Below are positions 34,161 to 43,949 of a DNA stretch of 64,000 bases, one piece after another. Position numbers and translations under genes: made by a program. Source of the stretch: Afipia clevelandensis ATCC 49720. Its GTDB lineage: Bacteria > Pseudomonadota > Alphaproteobacteria > Rhizobiales > Xanthobacteraceae. Within the stretch, counting starts at the first letter, position 1. Each line of letters opens with the position of its first letter. The stretch spans positions 3,669,436 through 3,733,435 of the forward strand of contig NZ_KB375281.1 in the NCBI RefSeq assembly GCF_000336555.1. Direction: 5' to 3'. Under the pieces are notes generated by a model. It saw only the letters and a program-made list of their open reading frames with translations, was not told the DNA's origin and ran no database searches.

Positions 34161-35801
34161 ATGTTGGACTCGATCAACCAGCCTTTGCTCGATGTGCGGG
34201 ACCTTTCGGTGGCCTTCCGTCAGGGCGGGTCGGAAAACATCGCGGTTGACAAGATCTCGTTTTCGATTGAGCGCGGGCAGTGCGTCGCGCTGGTCGGCGA
34301 ATCCGGCTCAGGAAAATCGGTCAGCGCGCTATCGGTGCTGAAGCTGTTGCCCTATCCGACGGCGCACCATCCAACCGGGAGCATCCGCTTCAAGGGGCAG
34401 GACCTGCTCGGCATGAGCGAGAACGAGATTCGCGGCATTCGCGGCAACGATATCTCGATCATCTTTCAGGAGCCGATGACCTCGCTCAATCCGCTGCACA
34501 CCATCGAAGCGCAGATTGCCGAAGTGATCCAGCTTCATACCGGCGTGCGCGGCGCCAAGGCGCGCGAGCGGACGCTGGAATTGCTGACGCAGGTCGGGAT
34601 TCCCGAACCCGAGACCCGGCTCGCCAGCTATCCGCACCAGTTATCCGGCGGCCAGCGCCAGCGCGTGATGATCGCCATGGCGCTGGCGAACGAGCCGGAC
34701 CTTTTGATCGCGGATGAGCCGACCACGGCGCTGGACGTGACCGTGCAGGCACAGATTCTCAAGCTGCTCGCGGAAATCCGCGCGCGGCTCGGCATGAGCA
34801 TGTTGTTCATCACCCACGATCTCGGCATCGTGCGGCGCATCGCCGACACCGTCTGTGTGATGAACAACGGCAAGATCGTCGAGCAGGGGCCCGTAGAGCA
34901 GGTGTTCACCGCAGCCAGGCACCCCTATACCAAGGCGCTGCTCGCGGCGGAGCCGAAGCCGGACCCCGCGCCGCCGCGGCCCGATGCGCCGGTGGTGATG
35001 TCTTCGGACGATCTCAAGGTCTGGTTTCCGATCAGGCGCGGGCTGCTGCGCAAGACTGTCGGCCACATCAAGGCAGTCGATGGCGTCAGCATCTCTGTCC
35101 GTCAGGGCGAAACCCTCGGCGTCGTCGGCGAGTCGGGCTCGGGCAAGACAACATTGGGCCTCGCTTTGCTGCGCCTGATTTCGTCGAACGGGCCGATTGT
35201 GTTTCTCGGCAAGGATATTCAGGGCCTGAAGTTCAAGGAGATGCGTCCGGTCCGCCGCGACATGCAGATCGTGTTTCAGGACCCGTTCGGCGCCCTCAGT
35301 CCGCGCATGTCGGTGGGTGACATCATCACCGAAGGTCTCGGTGTGCATCAGCCCTCGCTGAATGCCGATGAGCGCGAGGCGCGGGTGGTCAAGGCCCTGA
35401 CCGACGTCGGTCTCGATCCGGCGACGCGCTTTCGCTATCCGCATGAATTTTCCGGCGGTCAGCGCCAGCGCATCAGCATCGCCCGCGCGGTCGTGCTGGA
35501 GCCGAGCTTTGTCGTGCTCGATGAGCCGACCAGCGCGCTCGACATGCTGTTTCAGGCGCAGATGGTCGATCTGTTGCGGGACCTGCAGCGCAAACGCGAT
35601 CTGACCTACATGTTCATTTCGCACGATCTGCGGGTGGTGGCCTCGCTCGCCAGCAACCTGATCGTGATGCGCAATGGCAAGGTGGTGGAGCAGGGCGCGG
35701 CGGCGGACCTGTTCAAGAATCCGAAGACCGATTACACGCGGGCCCTGTTCGCGGCGGCCTTCAACATCGAGGCCGCACCGACCATCGCACCGGAGATGTA
35801 G
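34161..35801 (+). CDS. yejF: Microcin C/peptide-type ABC transporter ATPase YejF (tandem ABC domains)
   Basis: 546 aa from ATG 34161, 4 nt after the yejE stop. Two complete ABC modules on one chain: first with [32 protein letters not shown] and [16 protein letters not shown]; second (from about residue 285) with [33 protein letters not shown] and [13 protein letters not shown]. Oligopeptide-type C-terminal linker after each module ([23 protein letters not shown]). It drives uptake by YejBE with either binding protein. Last gene of the operon; a REP-like repeat follows. Confidence 0.95.
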   Translation: MLDSINQPLLDVRDLSVAFRQGGSENIAVDKISFSIERGQCVALVGESGSGKSVSALSVLKLLPYPTAHHPTGSIRFKGQDLLGMSENEIRGIRGNDISIIFQEPMTSLNPLHTIEAQIAEVIQLHTGVRGAKARERTLELLTQVGIPEPETRLASYPHQLSGGQRQRVMIAMALANEPDLLIADEPTTALDVTVQAQILKLLAEIRARLGMSMLFITHDLGIVRRIADTVCVMNNGKIVEQGPVEQVFTAARHPYTKALLAAEPKPDPAPPRPDAPVVMSSDDLKVWFPIRRGLLRKTVGHIKAVDGVSISVRQGETLGVVGESGSGKTTLGLALLRLISSNGPIVFLGKDIQGLKFKEMRPVRRDMQIVFQDPFGALSPRMSVGDIITEGLGVHQPSLNADEREARVVKALTDVGLDPATRFRYPHEFSGGQRQRISIARAVVLEPSFVVLDEPTSALDMLFQAQMVDLLRDLQRKRDLTYMFISHDLRVVASLASNLIVMRNGKVVEQGAAADLFKNPKTDYTRALFAAAFNIEAAPTIAPEM

Positions 35802-35818
35802 TTTTTCTACTCTTTCCT

Positions 35819-35904
35819 CGTCATTGCGAGGAGCGGAGCGACGAAGCGATCCATCTTGTCGTGAGTTGCAAAGAGTGGATTGCTTCGCTTCGCTCGCAAT
35901 GACG
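35819..35904. repeat. REP-like palindromic repeat, copy B
   Basis: 86-bp inverted repeat, same family as 13223-13304: CGTCATTGCGAGGAGCGGAGC... and ...GCTTCGCTCGCAATGACG with GCGATCCA/TGGATTGC inner arms, here in the opposite orientation (the GGAGC arm is on the left). It lies between the yejF and the NlpC/P60 stops and may serve as a terminator. Confidence 0.85.
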
Positions 35905-35917
35905 TCGGAGCCATCTC

Positions 35918-36796
35918 TCAGGACGACATTGTCAGCCGCTTCACGCTCGTCAACTCGCTTCCCGCCGCCCTGATCCGTGCGATGGCCACCTGTATCGGCT
36001 CGATGGCGGTGGCCATATGATGCGCATTGGCGTGGACAATGGTGCTCGCGTCGCGCGCGATCGCCACATGTCCCTTCCAGAAAATCAGGTCGCCGCGCTT
36101 GAGATCATGCCATTGCGATGGCGGGAGCGCTGTCCCCAAGGCAGCTTCCTGCATGTCGCTGTCGCGGGGAGCCTTGATGCCGGTGGCCGCGAGCGACGTC
36201 TGAACGAGACCGGAGCAATCAATCCCGAGACTTGTGCGGCCTCCCCACAGATAGGGCGTGCCGATAAAGCGTTCCGCGACCGCAACAAAGTCCGGTTCGC
36301 GGGTGCCGAGCGGCGCGACATGCTGCGCGGGCAGATAGTGCCGCTGGCTGGTGATAGCGAACGCGCCGTCGATTTTCACGATCTCGATCTGCGCGCCAAG
36401 CGGCAAAATCTCTGTTGGAGGCAGCTTGATCGACGGTCCTGGAAACGCAAATGTGCGAAGCGCGGTGACCTTGTGCGTTGGAATTGTGCGTGGCTGTACC
36501 AGCGCGATGTCGGGAAGCCACCCGACATAGCCGTCGGACTTGAGCTGGCCCCAGGCCCATCCTTCCGCGTCCCGTTCATAGATCATGACCCGCTCGCCCT
36601 TCAGCGCTTCGGTGTCGAGCGCGGCCGCGTGTGACGGCGCGCGGCGGACCGGCGCGACGGGGTCGAAAATCTCGAACTCGATGCCGTCGGCAAACCGTGC
36701 GGCGGTCACCTTGCCTTCAAGATGTTTTGCGGCGAGATCGGGCCGCGCCGGCGTCAGCCGTGGATCCAGACTGGGATCGAAAGCCGTATCAGCCAT
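35918..36796 (-). CDS. NlpC/P60-family peptidoglycan hydrolase (SH3-NlpC)
   Basis: 292 aa. N-terminal SH3-like region (VRRAPSHAAALDTEALKGERVMIYERDAEGWAWGQLKSDGYVGWLP, about 45-100, and a second SH3-like part around 110-160) and a C-terminal NlpC/P60 domain: RFIGTPYLWGGRTSLGIDCSGLVQTSL with catalytic Cys about residue 193, and the histidine in FWKGHVAIARD about 240, with a third polar residue in IVHANAHH. It cleaves peptide crosslinks (gamma-D-glutamyl-DAP type) in peptidoglycan. No signal peptide is obvious, so a cytoplasmic recycling role or non-classical export is possible. It overlaps the upstream aminopeptidase by 8 nt. Confidence 0.9.
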   Translation of the reverse strand: MADTAFDPSLDPRLTPARPDLAAKHLEGKVTAARFADGIEFEIFDPVAPVRRAPSHAAALDTEALKGERVMIYERDAEGWAWGQLKSDGYVGWLPDIALVQPRTIPTHKVTALRTFAFPGPSIKLPPTEILPLGAQIEIVKIDGAFAITSQRHYLPAQHVAPLGTREPDFVAVAERFIGTPYLWGGRTSLGIDCSGLVQTSLAATGIKAPRDSDMQEAALGTALPPSQWHDLKRGDLIFWKGHVAIARDASTIVHANAHHMATAIEPIQVAIARIRAAGSELTSVKRLTMSS

Positions 36797-38171
36797 AGCG
36801 CTCGCTCAGGAGTTTGTAGATTGCACGCGCGGCCTGACATTCACCGCCTTCGGGCCGCGCGGGCTTCGCGCTCGGCGTCCAGCCATAGATATCGACATGA
36901 AGCCAGCTTTTGGCACTCTCGACAAAGCGCTTGAGGAACAGCGCGCAGGTGATCGAGCCTGCGAATGTGCCGCCGGGCGCGTTGTTGAGATTCGCGGTCT
37001 TGGAATCCAGCCAGGAATCATAGGGCATCCACAGCGGCATTCGCCACAATGGATCGTTCTCGTCGCGTGCGTGGCGCGCGACGTCGGCGGCGAGTGTCTC
37101 GTCGTTGGTGTAATAGGGCGGCAGATCCGGTCCCAGCGCCACGCGCGCAGCACCGGTCAGTGTGCCGAGATCAATCAGCAGATCGGGCTTCTCCTCATCT
37201 GCCAGGGCCAGTGCGTCGGCCAGCACGAGACGGCCTTCAGCGTCAGTGTTGCCGATCTCGACATTGACGCCCTTGCGCGAGGGAAAAATGTCGAGCGGCC
37301 GGAAGGCGTTGCCCGCGACCGAATTTTCCACGGCCGGGATCAGCACGCGCAACCGCACCTTGAGCTTCGCATCCATAATCATCTGCGCCAGCGCGAGCAC
37401 ATTCGCTGCGCCGCCCATGTCCTTCTTCATGATCAGCATGCCGCTCGATGGCTTCAGATCGAGGCCGCCGGTATCGAAGCAGACGCCCTTGCCGACCAGC
37501 GTGATTTTCGGATGCGATGCATCGCCCCAGATGATATCGATCAAGCGCGGCGCGCGGGTAGATGCCATGCCGACGGCGTGGATCAGCGGAAAGTTCTGCT
37601 TCAGCAGGTCGTCGCCGACGATGGCGCTATATTTGGCGCCGAACTTTTCTGCGAGCGTCTGCGCGGCCTGCGCCAATTCATCCGGGCCCATGTCGTTCGC
37701 GGGCGTATTGATTAAATCGCGCGCCATTGCTGCCGCTTCCGCCATGCGGGTGATCTCGGCCATGTCCAGGCCTTCAGGCGGAACGAGTTTCGCGCCGGGC
37801 GCGTCGTTCTTGCGATAGCGATTGAACCGATAACTTCCGAGCGCGAAGGCCAGTGTGGCGAGCCGCGTGTCATGCGGCGCATTGGCAAAGCTGTAGGTGC
37901 CCGCCGGCAGCAGACCGGGCAATTGGCCGGGCCTGAACAGATCGCGCCATTCACTGGCCTGATCCTCGATCCCGAACAGGACATGTGCAAGCGATCCGTC
38001 ATCCGCAGGCAGCGCCAGATACTGGCCGGGCTTGGCTGCGAAAGCATTGGCCGTCGCGAACCGCTGGGCACCTGCCGGAAGGGTGGCGCGGATCGAATCC
38101 CAGGTGGACTTGGCGGCAAAGGTAATCGGAACGGGGCGGGTATCGGGGGAACTCGTGAAAGCAGTGTGCAT
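36789..38171 (-). CDS. M17 leucyl aminopeptidase family protein
   Basis: 460 aa from ATG 38171 with AGGA 7 nt before it. The C-terminal catalytic domain has the two-metal M17 motifs VGKGVCFDTGGLDLKPSSGMLIMKKDMGGAA and the family signature NTDAEGRLVLADAL, with LIDLGTLTGAARVALG after it. The N-terminal domain is short and diverged compared with PepA (about 500 aa). It removes N-terminal residues from peptides in the cytoplasm. Being co-translated with an NlpC/P60 hydrolase suggests a shared role in degrading muropeptide stems or imported peptides, matching the Yej peptide importer next door. Confidence 0.92.
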   Translation of the reverse strand: MHTAFTSSPDTRPVPITFAAKSTWDSIRATLPAGAQRFATANAFAAKPGQYLALPADDGSLAHVLFGIEDQASEWRDLFRPGQLPGLLPAGTYSFANAPHDTRLATLAFALGSYRFNRYRKNDAPGAKLVPPEGLDMAEITRMAEAAAMARDLINTPANDMGPDELAQAAQTLAEKFGAKYSAIVGDDLLKQNFPLIHAVGMASTRAPRLIDIIWGDASHPKITLVGKGVCFDTGGLDLKPSSGMLIMKKDMGGAANVLALAQMIMDAKLKVRLRVLIPAVENSVAGNAFRPLDIFPSRKGVNVEIGNTDAEGRLVLADALALADEEKPDLLIDLGTLTGAARVALGPDLPPYYTNDETLAADVARHARDENDPLWRMPLWMPYDSWLDSKTANLNNAPGGTFAGSITCALFLKRFVESAKSWLHVDIYGWTPSAKPARPEGGECQAARAIYKLLSERYG

Positions 38172-38307
38172 GATCGTCCTGGGGAGCGGGAAGGCGGTGA
38201 GCGGCACTATAGCAGCGCCGCGATGCCGTGCAGCGGGGCCGAAGCCATGTTTTGACGTGAGATTTCGGTGAGTTCTCGGACCGGATGGGGCAGGGAAAGG
38301 CTACAGG

Positions 38308-38328
38308 TTAACCATGCATTAGGGTTAA
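38308..38328. promoter_or_regulatory. CtrA-like binding site upstream of tadD
   Basis: TTAA-CCATGCA-TTAG at 38308-38322 fits the CtrA consensus TTAA-N7-TTAA with one mismatch, followed by a further TTAA at 38325-38328. It lies 57-77 bp before the tadD-like start, where a -35 region would be. Confidence 0.45.
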
Positions 38329-38384
38329 CGCTCTATTGCTGCGATATCCGGCTTCGCCTCCCCTCGATAGCGAGTCCATGCGTC

Positions 38385-39179
38385 ATGCGTAATCCGTCTC
38401 CGTTTGCCCGGTTTCTCGGCTCCGCTGCCGTCGCGGCGCTGCTCGTCACGGGGCTGGCAGGTTGCCAGACCGCACGTTCGCCGGAGGTCACCGGATCGCT
38501 CAATGCGCGGGCAGAAGCCGTTCCCGGTCAAGCGTCGGCTGACGCGATCCACGTTCTTGGCGAGCGCTACCGCGCCAATCCGCGCGACGCCGATGCAGCG
38601 CTTCAATACGGGCAGGCCCTGCGTCAGAACGGCCAACGTCAGCAGGCCGTCGCCGTTATGGAACAGGCCACCATCGCCAATCCCGGAAACAAGGCGTTGC
38701 TCGCCGCCTATGGACGTGCGCTGGCCGACAATGGAAACTTCAAGCAGGCCTTCGATACGCTTGGCAGTGCGCACTCGCCTGCCAATCCTGACTGGCGCAT
38801 CCTTTCGGTGCAGGGCACCACGCTCGATCAGATGGGCAAGCACGAGGAAGCCCGCCGCTACTATGCGAGCGCACTGAAGATCGCTCCCGAGGAGCCGTCG
38901 GTGCTGTCCAATCTCGGGCTGTCCTACGTTCTGTCCAAGGATCTGCCGAAGGCCGAGTCGGTCCTGCGCCGGGCCTATAACCGCGGCTCGACAGACAGCC
39001 GAGTGCGTCAGAACCTCGCGCTGGTGGTCGGCCTGCAGGGCCGCTTCGCCGAAGCCGAGTCCATCGTGAAGGCTGATTTGCCCGCCGCCGAGGCGGAAGC
39101 CAATGTCGCCTATCTACGGCAGATGCTCAGTCGCGACGGGCGGCAGCAGAAAACCGCTGCGTTCAATTCCGATCGCTGA
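38385..39179 (+). CDS. tadD: TadD-like TPR lipoprotein of the Flp pilus locus
   Basis: 264 aa from ATG 38385, chosen because it begins a lipoprotein signal peptide with lipobox LAGC (Cys about 27). The rest consists of tetratricopeptide repeats (LGERYRANPRDADAALQYGQALRQNGQRQQAVAVMEQA; LQGRFAEAESIVKAD). TadD proteins act as pilotins or scaffolds for the secretin in the outer membrane. It converges on tadC and is preceded by CtrA-like boxes. The longer upstream frame (from 38268) has no supporting ribosome site. Confidence 0.88.
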   Translation: MRNPSPFARFLGSAAVAALLVTGLAGCQTARSPEVTGSLNARAEAVPGQASADAIHVLGERYRANPRDADAALQYGQALRQNGQRQQAVAVMEQATIANPGNKALLAAYGRALADNGNFKQAFDTLGSAHSPANPDWRILSVQGTTLDQMGKHEEARRYYASALKIAPEEPSVLSNLGLSYVLSKDLPKAESVLRRAYNRGSTDSRVRQNLALVVGLQGRFAEAESIVKADLPAAEAEANVAYLRQMLSRDGRQQKTAAFNSDR

Positions 39180-39240
39180 TAAAGCGAAGAAAACCGAATC
39201 GTAGAAGCAAGCAAGCCAGCGGCGGCGCACCGCCGCCGCG

Positions 39241-40221
39241 CTACTTCATGTATTCGGAGACCTTGATGCCGGTGGGCCCGAGAATGACCACGAACAGCAC
39301 CGGCAGGAAAAACACGATCATCGGCACCGTGAGCTTCGGGGGCAGCGCGGCGGCCTTCTTTTCGGCCTCGTTCATGCGCATGTCGCGGTTTTCCTGCGCC
39401 ATCACGCGCAGCGTCTGGCCGAGCGGCGTACCGTAGCGTTCCGACTGCTGCAGGGCCAGACAGACCGACTTCACGCCTTCGGTGCCGGTGCGCTTGGCAA
39501 GGTTCTCGTAGGCCATCTTGCGGTCCTGCAGATAGGACAGTTCCGCCGTGGTTAGCGAGAATTCTTCCGCCAGCGGGATCGATTGGCTGCCGATTTCCTG
39601 GCCGACCCGGCGGAACGCGGCCTCGATCGACATGCCGGATTCGATGCAGATCAGCAGAAGGTCGAGTGCATCCGGAAACGCGCGCTTGATCGAAAGTTGC
39701 CGCTTGGTGATGGCATTCTTCAGGAACAGCATCGGAGCCTGCATGCCGAGCCATGTTGCGCCCAGACACATACCGATCTTCATCGGAGTCGGCTGCTGCA
39801 TGTTCGACAGCACGAACACATAGAGGACCGCGCCGACCAGGAATACAATCGGCATCACCAGCCGGAAGAACAGGAATGTGATATAGGGCGCCTGGCCGCG
39901 ATAACCGGCCATGACAAGTTTCTCGCGTGCTTCTTCCTGGGCCACCCATTTGCCGAGATTGAAATCATCGACAACCCTCTGCACCAGTTGCTTGGGAGCC
40001 TGGCGCAGCGAGACCTTCTCGTTGCGGTTGAGCCGCTCGCGCTCGCGCTGACGCATGCGCTCGCGCTCGCTGGCGACCGCCTTCATGCGCTTGTTGAGGC
40101 CTTCGCCGGCGAACATCGGGGACACCAGCGCATAGGCGGTTGCCGCGGCGGCGATCGCCGACAGCAGCATGGTCATGAACCGGATGTCGTGAAATTTCTC
40201 GATGAGAAGATCGACCAGCAT
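39241..40221 (-). CDS. tadC: Flp pilus assembly inner-membrane platform protein TadC
   Basis: 326 aa. One N-terminal membrane segment, a charged stretch SERERMRQRERERLNR, two to three membrane spans, and a T2SSF domain with FPDALDLLLICIESGMSIEAAFRRVGQE in the middle and VPMIVFFLPVLFVVILGP at the end. It forms the inner-membrane platform of the pilus machine together with TadB. It follows tadB by 9 nt on the same strand and is the last gene of the main operon. A GC-rich 9-bp hairpin (39219-39239) directly after the stop may end the transcript. Confidence 0.92.
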   Translation of the reverse strand: MLVDLLIEKFHDIRFMTMLLSAIAAAATAYALVSPMFAGEGLNKRMKAVASERERMRQRERERLNRNEKVSLRQAPKQLVQRVVDDFNLGKWVAQEEAREKLVMAGYRGQAPYITFLFFRLVMPIVFLVGAVLYVFVLSNMQQPTPMKIGMCLGATWLGMQAPMLFLKNAITKRQLSIKRAFPDALDLLLICIESGMSIEAAFRRVGQEIGSQSIPLAEEFSLTTAELSYLQDRKMAYENLAKRTGTEGVKSVCLALQQSERYGTPLGQTLRVMAQENRDMRMNEAEKKAAALPPKLTVPMIVFFLPVLFVVILGPTGIKVSEYMK

Positions 40222-40230
40222 GGTGCCTCG

Positions 40231-41202
40231 TCAGAAGTCGAAGTTGATCATTTTCTTCATGACCAGAATGCCCATTCCCATCCACATCGCGCAGCCGGCC
40301 AGCATCAGCCGTCCGGTCGGATGAGTCCAAAGCAGCGAGATGTATTCTGGCACCATGATGTAGACCATGATCATCACGATGGGCGGAAGCGCGCCGATGA
40401 TGCCCGCGGAGGCCTTTGCTTCCATCGACATTGCCTGAATTTTCGCAGCCATCTTCCGGCGGTCGCGCAGCACCTTCGAGAGATTGCCGAGCGCTTCGGA
40501 AAGATTGCCGCCCGACTTGCTCTGGATCGCGATCACAATGCCGAAGAAATTGGCTTCCGGCAGCGGCATGCGCTCGTAAAGACGCTGACAGGCCTCGCCG
40601 AGCGGCATGCCGATGGTCTGGGTTTCGATGATGGCGTTGAATTCGCTCCGCAGCGGTTCCGGCGAATCCGCCGCGACGACCTTGAGCGATTCAAACAGCG
40701 GCAGGCCGGCCTTGATGCCGCGAACGATCACGTCGACAGCATCGGGCAGGGCATCGAGAAACTTCGCCTCGCGGCGCTTCTTGAGGAAGCCGAGCAACCA
40801 TCGCGGCAATCCGAAAGCCGCCGCGAACGCGAAGCCGAACGCGGGCAGCAGCGGCACGCCTCCGAAGAAGGACACGGCCATGATCACCGCGCCGAAAACG
40901 CCGGAGCCGATCATGAACTGTTGCTTGGTCCATGCGAGGCCGGCTTGCGAGATCCGGGCTTCGATCGTCAGCTTCTGGGACTGCGCCAGCCGCTGCTCCA
41001 TCTCCTTCATGGATTCCTCGACCTGAACGCGGCGCGCGCGCACGCGGTCGTCGACGCGGAGCGCTGGCTGGGCCTGCGCGAACGAGGCGCGGCGTTTCTC
41101 GGCTTTCTTTTCTCCGGACAGCAACGGGTAAATGAAAACCCACGCGAGCCCGCCCACCGTCACCATGGTGAGGAACGCCAGTGCCAGCGTCTGTATGTTC
41201 AT
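40231..41202 (-). CDS. tadB: Flp pilus assembly inner-membrane platform protein TadB
   Basis: 323 aa from ATG 41202 (the frame opens 12 codons earlier inside cpaF without a ribosome site). Short membrane-spanning N-terminus, a charged coiled-coil-prone region (about 30-75), and a T2SSF domain: FLDALPDAVDVIVRGIKAGLPLFESLKVVA and SKSGGNLSEALGNLSKVLRDRRKMAAKIQAMSMEAK. Inner-membrane partner of TadC and of the CpaF ATPase. It starts 10 nt after the cpaF stop. Confidence 0.92.
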   Translation of the reverse strand: MNIQTLALAFLTMVTVGGLAWVFIYPLLSGEKKAEKRRASFAQAQPALRVDDRVRARRVQVEESMKEMEQRLAQSQKLTIEARISQAGLAWTKQQFMIGSGVFGAVIMAVSFFGGVPLLPAFGFAFAAAFGLPRWLLGFLKKRREAKFLDALPDAVDVIVRGIKAGLPLFESLKVVAADSPEPLRSEFNAIIETQTIGMPLGEACQRLYERMPLPEANFFGIVIAIQSKSGGNLSEALGNLSKVLRDRRKMAAKIQAMSMEAKASAGIIGALPPIVMIMVYIMVPEYISLLWTHPTGRLMLAGCAMWMGMGILVMKKMINFDF

Positions 41203-41212
41203 GGCCGCGCCT

Positions 41213-42664
41213 TTACACGCTGGCCACTTCGGCGGCATCGAGCGAGGCAGCCAGCCGCTTCTCCTCGCCGTAATAACGTGCGCGTTCCCAGAATCGCGGA
41301 CGGCCGATGCCGGTCGAGCGATGGCGGCCGAGGATGTTTCCGTTCAGATCCTCGCCCATCATGTCATAGAGGAAGATGTCCTGCGTGATGATCGTATCGC
41401 CTTCCATCCCCATGATTTCGGTGATGTGGGTGATGCGGCGGGAGCCGTCGCGAAGACGCGCGGCCTGAACAATCACGTCGATGGACGCGCAGATCATCTC
41501 GCGAATGGTCCGCGATGGCAGCGAGTAGCCGCCCATGGTGATCATGGACTCCACGCGGGACAGCGCTTCGCGGGGATTGTTGGCGTGGAGCGTGCCCATC
41601 GAGCCGTCGTGACCCGTGTTCATCGCCTGCAGCAGGTCGAATGCCTCGGGTCCGCGGACTTCGCCGACGATGATGCGTTCAGGGCGCATACGCAGGCAGT
41701 TCTTCACCAGATCGCGCATGGTGATCTGGCCTTCGCCTTCGATGTTGGGCGGGCGTGTTTCGAGACGGACCACATGCGGCTGCTGCAGTTGAAGTTCTGC
41801 GGCGTCTTCACAGGTGATGATGCGTTCGTCCTCGTCGATATAGTTGGTCATGCAATTTAGCAGCGTGGTTTTGCCCGAGCCGGTACCGCCCGAAATCAGC
41901 ACGTTGCAGCGGACACGACCGATGATCTGCAGGATCTGCGCGCCCTCAGGCGAGATCGCGCCGAACTTGACGAGCTGATCGAGAGTCAGCTTGTCCTTCT
42001 TGAATTTGCGGATGGTCAGCGCGGGCCCGTCGATCGCCAGCGGCGGCACGATGGCGTTGACGCGGGAGCCGTCGGCGAGGCGCGCGTCGCAGATCGGCGA
42101 GGATTCGTCGACGCGGCGTCCGACCTGGCTGACGATACGCTGGCAGATGTTGAGCAATTGCTGGTTGTCGCGAAACCGGATGCCGGTCTTCTGAATCTTG
42201 CCGCCGACTTCGATAAAGACGGTGCCGGCGCCATTGACCATGATGTCGGCGATATCGTCGCGCGCCAGCAGCGGCTCCAGCGGGCCATAGCCGAGAACGT
42301 CGTTGCAGATGTCGTCGAGCAGTTCTTCCTGCTCGGCGATCGACATCACGATGTTCTTGATCGCGATGATCTCGTTGACGATGTCGCGGATTTCCTCGCG
42401 CGCCGATTCGACGTCGAGCTTGGAGAGCTGGGCGAGGTCGATGGCCTCGATCAGGGCGCCGAAGATGGTCGCCTTGGTCTGATAGTAGGAATCCGAACGC
42501 CGGGCTTCCACCGGCGCCGGGACCGGAGCCCGCGCAGGCGCGAGCGGAGGCGAGGCGACATTTGCCGGCGCTGCGCGCGCAGCCGCAGGCGCCGTCTCCT
42601 GCACACGATCCGGGATCGGTGCGGTCCGGACATCGGCTTCTGATCCGCTACGCTTACCAAACAC
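41213..42664 (-). CDS. cpaF: Flp pilus assembly ATPase CpaF/TadA
   Basis: 483 aa secretion ATPase of the CpaF group. Proline/alanine-rich N-terminus (about 1-60), an N-terminal domain with [31 protein letters not shown], then the RecA-like core: Walker [13 protein letters not shown] near residue 257, Asp box [17 protein letters not shown], Walker [29 protein letters not shown] and a His-box [13 protein letters not shown]. It energises pilus extension and possibly retraction at the inner membrane. It lies between cpaE and tadB. Confidence 0.95.
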   Translation of the reverse strand: MFGKRSGSEADVRTAPIPDRVQETAPAAARAAPANVASPPLAPARAPVPAPVEARRSDSYYQTKATIFGALIEAIDLAQLSKLDVESAREEIRDIVNEIIAIKNIVMSIAEQEELLDDICNDVLGYGPLEPLLARDDIADIMVNGAGTVFIEVGGKIQKTGIRFRDNQQLLNICQRIVSQVGRRVDESSPICDARLADGSRVNAIVPPLAIDGPALTIRKFKKDKLTLDQLVKFGAISPEGAQILQIIGRVRCNVLISGGTGSGKTTLLNCMTNYIDEDERIITCEDAAELQLQQPHVVRLETRPPNIEGEGQITMRDLVKNCLRMRPERIIVGEVRGPEAFDLLQAMNTGHDGSMGTLHANNPREALSRVESMITMGGYSLPSRTIREMICASIDVIVQAARLRDGSRRITHITEIMGMEGDTIITQDIFLYDMMGEDLNGNILGRHRSTGIGRPRFWERARYYGEEKRLAASLDAAEVASV

Positions 42665-42686
42665 GACGACAACTCCACACGATCAA

Positions 42687-43949
42687 TTATTTGGCCCGCA
42701 ACTTTCCGAGCAATGGCGCCAGAAACGAATTGCGCGGCTTTTTGGCTTCGCCGCGGCCGGTCAGGCGCTGCGCAATCTGCAGGAACATTTCAGTGGTGCG
42801 GTGGTTGGCCGCGATTTCAGCGATCATCTGACCATTGTTCGCCGCCGCGCCGAAAATCTGCGGCTCGAACGGAATGGTCACGATCGGCTGGCTTTCGATG
42901 GCTTTCGCGAATTCGCTGGTCGAGATTTCGGGACGCTTTGGAATGCCCGCCTGATTGATGCAGTAGAGCGGCGGGCGATCGTTGGGGCGCGCAGCCTTTA
43001 GCGTATCGAACATGTTCTTGGTGTTGCGCAGATTCGCAAGGTCGGGGTTTGCGACGATCAGGATATCGTCGGCGCCCACCAGTGCGCGCTTGGTCCATCC
43101 GGACCATTGATGCGGAACGTCCAGCACAATGCAGGGCATGGTCGTGCGCAGCGTATCGAAAATCGAATCGAAGGCCTCCGAGCCGAAGTCGTAGACGCGA
43201 TCCAGCGTCGCCGGGGCGGCGAGCAGGCTGAGATGGTCGGTGCACTTGGACAACAGGCGATCGACGAAGGCGGTATCAATGCGATCCGGAGAGAACACGG
43301 CATCCGCGATACCCTGCGGAGGGTCCTGATTGTAGTCGAGGCCTGCCGTTCCAAAGGCGAGGTCGAGATCGGCGACCACCGAATCCAGCGCGAGATCGCG
43401 AGCGATCGCCCAGGCCACATTATGGGCCACGGTGGACGCGCCGACGCCGCCCTTGGCGCCGACAATCGCGATGATCCGCCCGACCGCCTTGGCCTCGGGC
43501 ACCGAAAACAGGCCGCACACCGCGCGGACGATGTCGAGCGGCGCGACCGGCGCGATCAGATAGTCGCTGATGCCGCGCCGGACGAGTTCGCGGTACAGCA
43601 CGACGTCGTTGACGCGCCCGACGACGATCACACGGGTTCCTGCGTCGCAGACCGTGGCAAGCTGGTCGAGGCCGGAGAGAACGTCGTTGCGTCCCTCGGT
43701 TTCAAGCAGGATGACGTTCGGCGTGGGCGCAGTCCGGTAGGCTTCGATGGCCGCCGTCATGCCGCCCATCTGAATCTTGAGATGCGCCTTGTCGAGCCGG
43801 CGATCCTCGCCCGCGGACTGGACGGCCGCGGCCGTTTCGACCGTTTCGCAGAAGGCCTGAACGGACACGCGCGGCGCCGGAGCGATATGCTCCTCGGCGG
43901 CGGTGGAGGCCGTTCCGTCTTCCTGATCTTGACGCGCGTAACTGATCAT
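42687..43949 (-). CDS. cpaE: CpaE/TadZ-like pilus localisation ATPase
   Basis: 420 aa. The N-terminal half is a receiver-like, atypical domain (about 30-150; NVILLETEGRNDVLSGLDQLATVC, VIVVGRVNDVVLYRELVRRGISDYLIAPV) and the C-terminal half a MinD/ParA-type ATPase starting at about 163 with AIVGAKGGVGASTVAHNVAW, a deviant Walker A, and DLDLAFGTAGLDYNQDP. In Caulobacter CpaE recruits the pilus machine to the pole. Its ATG overlaps the cpaD stop (ATGA), so it is co-translated. Confidence 0.9.
   Translation of the reverse strand: MISYARQDQEDGTASTAAEEHIAPAPRVSVQAFCETVETAAAVQSAGEDRRLDKAHLKIQMGGMTAAIEAYRTAPTPNVILLETEGRNDVLSGLDQLATVCDAGTRVIVVGRVNDVVLYRELVRRGISDYLIAPVAPLDIVRAVCGLFSVPEAKAVGRIIAIVGAKGGVGASTVAHNVAWAIARDLALDSVVADLDLAFGTAGLDYNQDPPQGIADAVFSPDRIDTAFVDRLLSKCTDHLSLLAAPATLDRVYDFGSEAFDSIFDTLRTTMPCIVLDVPHQWSGWTKRALVGADDILIVANPDLANLRNTKNMFDTLKAARPNDRPPLYCINQAGIPKRPEISTSEFAKAIESQPIVTIPFEPQIFGAAANNGQMIAEIAANHRTTEMFLQIAQRLTGRGEAKKPRNSFLAPLLGKLRAK

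Noticed and set aside
39219-39239. GC-only hairpin after tadC as a Rho-independent terminator
   Set aside because: Stem is convincing but no T-run on the minus strand; mentioned only in the tadC entry.
39583-41388. 601-aa plus-strand open frame opposite tadC/tadB
   Set aside because: Antisense shadow with repetitive Arg/His/Glu composition, while both minus-strand frames show clear T2SSF domains.
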